64,000 nucleotides of DNA, from the NCBI GenBank assembly GCA_016165875.1, contig JABBOT010000008.1, positions 776,347-840,346 of the forward strand, written 5' to 3'. Both the position numbers and the translations under genes were made by a program. The notes below the pieces were generated by a model. The model was given only the letters and a program-made list of their open reading frames with translations, made no database searches and had not been told where the DNA came from. Source of the stretch: Acanthopleura granulata. Its lineage: Eukaryota > Mollusca > Polyplacophora > Chitonida > Chitonidae. Below, piece after piece: positions 61,801-64,000 of the stretch. Numbering within the stretch: position 1 is the first letter of the stretch; every line of letters starts with the position of its first letter.

Positions 61801-63499
61801 CGATAACTCTCTCTACTACATTTCCAGGAGTGACAATTATGCTGTCCCTCATGGTGTTCTTACTTCTGGTGGCGGAAACCATGCCCCCGACGTCTGACGC
61901 TGTCCCATTAATAGGTAAAGTGTGTCAAAATGAGACGGGATGTGATAGGTTGTGGTAAAAGCCTCTTTAAGGTGTTTCTTTTCAGTCGTGTGGCAAGTAG
62001 TAAACGTACAGAAATATTTGTACTTGTGGTGTTTTTTAAAAGTGTATGTTCCTTCAAACTGTATGAAAGATAAAAAACGTGCAAAATTAGGAGATTGAGG
62101 TGTTTACTTAAATCTGATAAAAAGTAAGTTTAATTACTGCATGTTTAAGCTTTACCGTCAGTGTGCGTGCCACGCAAGATATTTGCTATTTTACTGTATT
62201 TAAAGCTCTTGAATAGAAGATTGAGAGTTACTCACCCGACGTGTGTGAAAAGTATCAGGTAGAAAAATGCACATATATGCATCAAGCGGAAAACTTAGCA
62301 AAACTGTCATTTGGCATATTCCACCAAAACATGTTAAAACGTTTCCCAGCATATCACGTTATGCTCAGCCGCCATCTTCCGGTCGCGCTGATGCATAAGC
62401 GTTCTACATTTATCTATTTCTCAGGTATTTACTTCGCCCTCATCATGATCATGTGCTCCTTGTCCGTCATGTGCACGGTCATTGTGCTCAATTTCCATCA
62501 CCGTGGACCCGATACACATTACATGTCCAAATGGGTAAGTGAACTAAGCGTCTCCGGATCGTCTGAGTGTGTAGATCACACTGATCTACTCGCACGCTTG
62601 TCGTTACGTTCAGCAATCAACGCTAACACAAGGGGAGGCAACCGTTCATACAACTCTGGGCAACGATTTGGTTACTCGCATGTAATCAACAATGTGTGGG
62701 GACAAACCACTATTTATTAAGCATTGATAAAAAAGTATGTTTTTGACGATAAATAATGATAAGGATACTTGTTAAGGTTTGCCAGAAACCTGAGGACAGT
62801 CGTGAGTTATCCTCGGACTCTGCCCGGTTTCCTCCCACAATAATGCTGGCCGCCATTGGATAGGTGAAATATTCTTGAATACGGTGTAAAGCTTCGATCA
62901 AATAAATAAATAAAGATAAGATTAGGCTTTGTTGAAATTGTATTTGGCCATTGGTTTTGCTTAAGTAGTTGCAATGTGGCGGAAAAAACACCTCTTTCTA
63001 CATCGGTTTTAAGGACATGGAGCACTTACTTAATTCTGTTTTCTTACAGGTGAACAAAATCATATGTGAGTGGTTGGCTTGGATATTAATGATGGAGAGG
63101 CCGGGTAAGGAGATTTCCCGTAAGGCCCTCATGCAGAACTCCAAGCTGCGGGACATCGAGATGAGCGAGCGGACGTCCAAGAGTTTATTGGCTAATGTAT
63201 TGGACCTGGACGACGAATGCCCCATGCCAGTATACAACAAGAGTAATGCCAGTACCTTGTCCAGGCGCATGGAAGACGGCATGCCGACGGTCAACCACAG
63301 GAATGAACTACTGCTCATTCTGAAAGAAGTTAAAAAAATGACGAGCAAACTGAAAAAGGACGACGAGGAGTCCGATATTCGCAGCGATTGGAAGTTCGCA
63401 GCCATGGTGATAGACAGGCTGTGCTTATGGATATTCACAATACTCACCCTGGTCTCCACTATAGGAATTCTGTGTGCCGCACCGCAGATTCAGTCCTAG
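19739..63499 (+). CDS. Nicotinic acetylcholine receptor alpha-type subunit (spliced, nine coding exons, exon 3 duplicated)
   Basis: Subunit of a pentameric acetylcholine-gated cation channel of the Cys-loop family, in the plasma membrane of neurons or other excitable or secretory cells. Joining 19739-19802, 53694-53839, one of 55016-55060 or 55981-56025, 58631-58740, 59656-59912, 60967-61164, 61828-61914, 62425-62534 and 63050-63499 gives 1467 nt in one frame, 488 residues. Visible landmarks: signal peptide about 1-21, loop D Trp82, loop A Tyr120, Cys-loop Cys155/Cys169, loop B Trp176, loop C Tyr218, Cys220-Cys221 and Tyr226, M1 about 241-264, M2 about 270-290, M3 about 301-325, cytoplasmic loop about 330-455 and M4 about 457-482. 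The vicinal cysteines make it an alpha type. Because both the principal face (loops A-C) and the complementary Trp are intact, a homomer is possible (inference). Sequence and exon sizes are closest to the alpha7/alpha9-like group from memory; the exact orthologue is not determined. Identity is sure for exons 2-9; exon 1 is less certain. Confidence 0.9.
25805..25885 (+). mobile_element. Second SINE-like family, fragment
   Basis: cagttacttgtcaaaagatc, agtggtttaaccttccaata, aactgacggccgtcttgcgg and gtgaaatacacc match the middle of the second family. It is cut off at about 25885, where an inverted first-family SINE begins, suggesting one element inserted into or beside the other. Confidence 0.5.
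25900..26115 (-). mobile_element. tRNA-derived SINE, best preserved core
   Basis: Plus strand reads tattttattggtgttttatg, gtactcaagaatatttcac, actaacattatggtgggagg, gtgcccgggggaaacccacg, atccgcaggtttctggc, gtgcggacggggaggaaacc, ggacttgaactcacaac. On the minus strand gttcaagtcc is a box B-like motif. It is truncated near cctgg, before the box A end. It lies directly beside a plus-strand fragment of the second SINE family. Confidence 0.8.
29103..29360 (+). repeat. 51-bp minisatellite, about five units
   Basis: The marker ctcat recurs at 29153, 29204 and 29255, then cttat at 29306 and ctaat at 29356, so the period is 51 (17 codons). Each unit contains a version of ccagctcaggacaaaggata and cccagttatggtatactcat. 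One frame reads a 17-residue motif (P-A-Q-D-K-G-Y-G and P-x-S-Y-G-I-L-M) for about 3.5 units before a stop. Confidence 0.85.
30129..30336 (+). mobile_element. Second SINE-like family, copy 1
   Basis: Starts aacgttcgttgaagacgaat, continues tggtcttccaccaatgtgg, gcacatcacacgaggcac, ggctaaaggccggtggggta, actgaccgccattgtgtaaa and ends in caatcaaataaataaat. The tail resembles the first family; the front half is different and is shared with the copies at 39358 and 49235. Confidence 0.65.
30369..30455 (+). mobile_element. tRNA-derived SINE fragment, core and tail
   Basis: gggctctgcccggtttcctc through accattatgctggcggccg, tataagtgaaatattctcg and tcttaaataaataaaatg: core and tail of the first SINE family without the tRNA head. 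It sits about 35 nt after a full second-family element. Confidence 0.75.
31880..31928 (+). mobile_element. Short SINE tail fragment
   Basis: gggaagaatattcttgaata, then tttaacccgaataaataaat, matches the tail of the first SINE family (gaaatattcttgagtacggcg ... aataaataaa). Too short for more than a tentative call. Confidence 0.4.
33797..33875 (+). repeat. CAGA microsatellite, imperfect
   Basis: ccgacagacagacagccaga continues as (CAGA)n to cagacagatag, is interrupted by about 25 nt, then resumes as tgacagacagacaaacagg. Confidence 0.85.
38713..38810 (+). repeat. 11-bp minisatellite (GGTATTTGGTA)
   Basis: About nine units of ggtatttggta with variants (agatatttggc, ggtttttggta, ggtatttttaa). The minus strand reads a repeated Y-Q-I-P-T / Y-L-P-N pattern, which is a consequence of the repeat. 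Confidence 0.85.
39358..39577 (+). mobile_element. Second SINE-like family, copy 2
   Basis: aacgttcgttgaagaccact, tgtcttccacaaatatcc, cgtacgtcacatgatgg, tagccaaaggtcggtggttt, cataaactgcccctcttc and an (AATA)n tail at about 39550-39577. It aligns along its whole length with the copy at 30129. Confidence 0.65.
40780..41380 (+). repeat. 30-bp minisatellite, about 20 degenerate units
   Basis: The unit is aacgtttgtg, taatggacgt, ctatagtcag (30 nt, so ten codons). The best conserved units lie at about 41070-41280; the flanks are more diverged. Because the period is divisible by three, several frames stay open as ten-residue repeats ([10 protein letters not shown] on the plus strand, V-H-Y-T-N-V on the minus). 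No start, splice or domain context supports a protein. Confidence 0.9.
45010..45105 (+). mobile_element. Second SINE-like family, 3' fragment
   Basis: gtcaactgaccgccgccata followed by gcattaacacccaagcaaat and aaatacatataa fits the end of the second family. Short and diverged. Confidence 0.4.
49235..49440 (-). mobile_element. Second SINE-like family, copy 3, inverted
   Basis: On the minus strand: ttcgttcatgatcacttgct, ttccaccaatgtgacaca, tgtacgtcatgtgtggc, gttacttgccaaagaccgca, gttctaccacccacaaaac and acattctcgagtacaac before a T/A-rich end. The order of blocks matches the other copies. The 125-codon ORF that runs through it on the plus strand is a by-product of the repeat. Confidence 0.6.
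49985..52080. repeat. Dispersed repeat, copy B (with ~1.4 kb extra in the middle)
   Basis: Block one at 49985-50080: agcctgtttcttttaacttg, tcgcctgt, ctaccgaaatag, ctgtaacactgcaggctc. Block two at about 51710-52080: tctcttgtagctatatgg, ttcccggagatagtag, ggctttgttactgttt, ctcattgcccaccatgc, gcaataatgtagacgtccaa. Same order and strand as copy A, but the blocks are about 1.7 kb apart instead of 0.33 kb. Confidence 0.55.
53561..53699 (+). repeat. ~70-bp tandem duplication spanning the exon 2 acceptor
   Basis: Unit 1 (53561-53629) and unit 2 (53630-53699) both start acatttcgatgga, share ttactctgcctttgtta / ttactccgcctttgtta, and end gagtggctc / cagtgactc. Unit 2 supplies the working polypyrimidine tract, AG and first bases of exon 2. 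Unit 1 has a degenerate acceptor (ttagag). Confidence 0.85.
53694..53839 (+). CDS. nAChR exon 2: N-terminal helix and first beta strand
   Basis: 146 nt encoding residues 22-70 with the split first codon. It starts V-T-H-Q-G-K-Y and contains the N-terminal helix (R-L-L-L-K-H-L-F), the family motif Y-N-V-L-E-R-P-V, and ends L-Q-Q-I-I-D-V. The last three residues match the usual end of nAChR exon 2 (I-M/I-D-V). Acceptor is gcctttgttacag|TG, donor GTG|gtaagt at 53840. An N-V-T sequon is at residue 57. The GTG codon that straddles the acceptor is not a start codon; translation enters from exon 1. The exon's first bases and its acceptor lie in the second unit of an approximately 70-bp tandem duplication. 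Confidence 0.95.
53930..54032 (+). mobile_element. SINE fragment in nAChR intron 2
   Basis: tttcttcccgccataattgt, tgccgctgtataactgaaat and attcttgagtacagcgtaaa followed by cacaaatcaaataattaaat: core and tail of the first SINE family, same strand as the gene, starting about 90 nt after exon 2. Confidence 0.75.
55016..55060 (+). CDS. nAChR exon 3a: loop D, alternative copy 1
   Basis: 45 nt, phase 0 at both ends, residues 71-85: [15 protein letters not shown]. Acceptor is cttttatattaacag|GAT and donor TTG|gtgagt. It carries the loop D tryptophan (residue 82), which forms part of the complementary face of the agonist site. The T-N-V-W-L core is family-like. A second 45-nt exon of equal phase lies 920 nt downstream, so this looks like one of a mutually exclusive pair. 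Using both would add 15 residues in the middle of a beta strand; skipping both would delete loop D in frame. Which copy is used, and where, cannot be read from the DNA. Confidence 0.88.
55981..56025 (+). CDS. nAChR exon 3b: loop D, alternative copy 2
   Basis: 45 nt, phase 0 at both ends, residues 71-85: [15 protein letters not shown]. Acceptor is tgcctatttgtttcacag|GAC, with a good polypyrimidine tract, and donor ATG|gtaagt. D-E-K-N-Q and I-W-L-x-M are the most canonical version of this segment. Compared with copy 3a, 28 of 45 bases and 6 of 15 residues agree (D, E, K, Q, W, L at positions 1, 2, 3, 5, 12, 13). The duplication is therefore old and both copies have been kept open and spliceable. 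The residue two after the Trp (Gln57 in alpha7 numbering) is acidic in both copies, Glu in 3a and Asp in 3b. Confidence 0.93.
56466..56622 (+). repeat. 52-bp tandem repeat in nAChR intron 3, three units
   Basis: Units start at about 56466, 56518 and 56572 and share catggccttgactccaagg, then tctagatagggttaaa. The third unit is the most diverged. Confidence 0.8.
58631..58740 (+). CDS. nAChR exon 4: loop A region
   Basis: 110 nt, encoding residues 86-121 plus two bases of Ser122. It opens [10 protein letters not shown], the conserved W-x-D-P-L-W-like strand. It then has an N-I-S sequon at residue 101 and the loop A motif [10 protein letters not shown], whose Tyr120 is the first aromatic residue of the acetylcholine cage. 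Acceptor is ttatctttcacag|ACA; donor AACAG|gtaacg at 58741. The 110-nt length equals that of the corresponding vertebrate alpha7 exon (from memory). The donor junction resembles the repeat unit of the minisatellite in the following intron. Confidence 0.97.
58728..59430 (+). repeat. Degenerate ~34-bp minisatellite in nAChR intron 4
   Basis: Recurring blocks of the type acaacaggtaacacttcac followed by tgatatcctgatgt, for example at 58796, 58991, 59031, 59062, 59097, 59131, 59171 and 59403. Spacing in the dense part is 31-40 nt. The exon 4 end itself (ctgatgtataacag|gtaacgacactt) has the form of a unit. The array is interrupted at about 58835-58985. Confidence 0.75.
59656..59912 (+). CDS. nAChR exon 5: Cys-loop and loop B
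   Basis: 257 nt, completing Ser122 and running to residue 207 plus one base. It contains [10 protein letters not shown] and P-P-G-M-F-K-S-T-C. The Cys-loop runs from Cys155 to Cys169 with exactly 13 residues between and includes W-F-P-F-D. Loop B follows (F-G-S-W-T-Y, Trp176), then N-G-E-W-D-L-I. Acceptor gtgcttttcag|CG; donor ATAG|gtaggc at 59913. In vertebrate alpha7 this stretch is split into two exons of about 80 and 168 nt (from memory), so here they are one exon with three extra codons. Confidence 0.97.
60967..61164 (+). CDS. nAChR exon 6: loop C, M1 and start of M2
   Basis: 198 nt, residues 208-273 plus one base. Loop C reads YACCPDKDY (Tyr218, Cys220, Cys221, Tyr226), the disulfide pair that defines alpha subunits. 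The spacing between the two tyrosines is one residue longer than in alpha7 and equals that of alpha1-type subunits. It then runs P-D-I-T-F-T-V and R-R-R-T-L-Y-Y-G into M1 ([10 protein letters not shown]) and the M1-M2 linker [10 protein letters not shown], giving Glu at -1' of the pore. Acceptor ttgcag|AT, donor CTGG|gtaaat. Confidence 0.97.
61190..61515 (+). repeat. Degenerate GTCAACCAG-type repeat in nAChR intron 6
   Basis: Irregular repetition of aatctgttagtcaaccag and cagtcaatcagtc, about 25-30 nt apart, built on a gtca/ccag theme. It fills half of the 663-nt intron before the M2 exon. Confidence 0.7.
61828..61914 (+). CDS. nAChR exon 7: pore-lining M2
   Basis: 87 nt, residues 274-302 plus one base, the same length as the vertebrate alpha7 M2 exon (from memory). 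With the end of exon 6, M2 reads [16 protein letters not shown] and onward to V-A-E. That gives Ser2', Thr6', Leu9', Val13' and Glu20', a cation-selective pore. Met at 8' and 12' differs from Leu and Thr in human alpha7. The M2-M3 loop is [12 protein letters not shown]. Acceptor tttccag|GA, donor ATAG|gtaaag. Insect alpha6 genes carry alternative copies of this exon; I found only one here. Confidence 0.97.
62425..62534 (+). CDS. nAChR exon 8: M3 and start of cytoplasmic loop
   Basis: 110 nt, residues 303-339, phase 0 at its end. It encodes M3 ([11 protein letters not shown] through V-I-V-L-N-F) followed by H-H-R-G-P-D and M-S-K-W, where the cytoplasmic loop starts. Acceptor tatttctcag|GT, donor TGG|gtaagt at 62535. 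The frame stays open past the donor for another 61 codons to a TAA at 62718-62720, so intron retention would give a subunit without M4. Confidence 0.97.
62779..62915 (+). mobile_element. SINE fragment in nAChR intron 8
   Basis: gccagaaacctgaggacagt, tctgcccggtttcctcccac, aataatgctggccgccattg, ggtgaaatattcttgaatac and caaataaataaataaa: core and tail of the first SINE family in the same orientation as the gene, 135 nt upstream of the last exon. Confidence 0.8.
63050..63499 (+). CDS. nAChR exon 9: cytoplasmic loop, M4 and stop
   Basis: Last coding exon, 149 codons plus TAG. It begins [19 protein letters not shown], the post-M3 helix region. A hydrophilic loop follows with several Ser/Thr and K/R sites, then an amphipathic helix before M4 ([12 protein letters not shown], about residues 424-435). 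Next comes the conserved [14 protein letters not shown] leading into M4, and the short tail A-A-P-Q-I-Q-S. Acceptor ttttcttacag|GTG. The cytoplasmic loop is short for the family, as in other alpha7-like subunits. Confidence 0.97.
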   Translation: MNKIICEWLAWILMMERPGKEISRKALMQNSKLRDIEMSERTSKSLLANVLDLDDECPMPVYNKSNASTLSRRMEDGMPTVNHRNELLLILKEVKKMTSKLKKDDEESDIRSDWKFAAMVIDRLCLWIFTILTLVSTIGILCAAPQIQS

Positions 63500-64000
63500 A
63501 AAAATATGTACAGTAGCATTCACGATGCCCCCTGTAGCATTTCTTCGGTATATGTGAGTTTGCTATACATTTTGTTTGTCCTGAAAGTCGAATCATATAT
63601 ACCCATGTGTGCATTGGCATCACTTTGGAGTCGGTTAATGGTTGAATATGTTTGAAATTGGTCTCTGAAAAACTGTCTCCTGATTTGACTGTGTTTCAGT
63701 GAAATGTTAGTGATGTTGCTATATGCAGAGAAAGTGGTGTGTGTGTTCAAAAGGCATTCTATGGCCATCCATCGACTCGATAGACCTTTCAGTTGGTTAC
63801 AGATGTTTTTGTAAAGTATTTCTTCGGTTCCGGTTTTGTGTCAACTTTATTAGGACTTTTCATCTGTAAAGATATCTACAATGTAGAATGGTGCCAAGGA
63901 GTCTTGTCTTGTAGAATCGAGTGGAAATATTCACTAACACAGGTGAAATAGGTCACCAACACTTGTGGAATACCTTGTCGAAGACATTTCTGGAATATGT
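63500..64000 (+). other. Start of nAChR 3' untranslated region
   Basis: The 501 nt after the stop codon contain no AATAAA or ATTAAA hexamer that I can see. The transcript therefore probably ends beyond the window. No further coding exon or repeat is recognised here. Confidence 0.6.

Noticed and set aside
62241..62424. Open frame upstream of exon 8
   Set aside because: It joins exon 8 only by reading through intron 7. From the exon 7 donor the frame hits a stop within 15 codons, and the acceptor tatttctcag at 62424 fits the family's exon start.

Overview
The window is animal genomic DNA: AT-rich by eye, full of short interspersed repeats and minisatellites, with a spliced gene whose exons are bounded by GT/AG sites. 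The dispersed repeats are tRNA-derived SINEs ending in AATAAATAAATA tails, with a core containing 'gcccggtttcctcccacc' and 'gtgaaatattcttgagtac'. I associate such elements with molluscs and other lophotrochozoans. Together with the style of the receptor this suggests a lophotrochozoan invertebrate (mollusc or brachiopod-like), but the species cannot be fixed from the sequence alone.

The one gene I can support with confidence is a plus-strand nicotinic acetylcholine receptor alpha-type subunit. Exons 2-9 lie between 53694 and 63499. A probable signal-peptide exon lies far upstream at 19739-19802; its one-base phase remainder joins exon 2 exactly. With one copy of exon 3, the spliced coding sequence is 1467 nt (488 residues plus stop). 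It has every hallmark of a complete alpha subunit: loop A Tyr, loop B Trp, Cys-loop, vicinal cysteines in loop C, loop D Trp, four membrane segments, and a cation-selective M2 with Glu -1', Leu 9' and Glu 20'.

The most interesting feature is that the 45-nt exon encoding loop D (the complementary face of the agonist site) is present twice, at 55016-55060 and 55981-56025. Both copies have intact splice sites, the same length and the same phase, but only 6 of 15 residues are shared. This matches the arrangement known for mutually exclusive exons 3a/3b of insect alpha6 receptors. Intron 4 carries a degenerate minisatellite whose unit resembles the exon 4 donor junction and so supplies several decoy donors. 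The exon 2 acceptor lies in an approximately 70-bp tandem duplication. Intron 8 is open in frame for 61 codons.

Layout: 1-19.4 kb is apparently gene-free upstream DNA with SINEs and a recent tandem duplication. 19.38-19.80 kb is a CpG-richer probable promoter and exon 1. 19.8-53.7 kb would be a 33.9-kb first intron holding SINEs of two families, 51-bp, 11-bp and 30-bp minisatellites, a CAGA microsatellite and copies of unnamed dispersed repeats. 53.7-63.5 kb is the body of the receptor gene. 63.5-64 kb is the start of its 3' UTR. No bacterial, viral, CRISPR or tRNA/rRNA genes were recognised.
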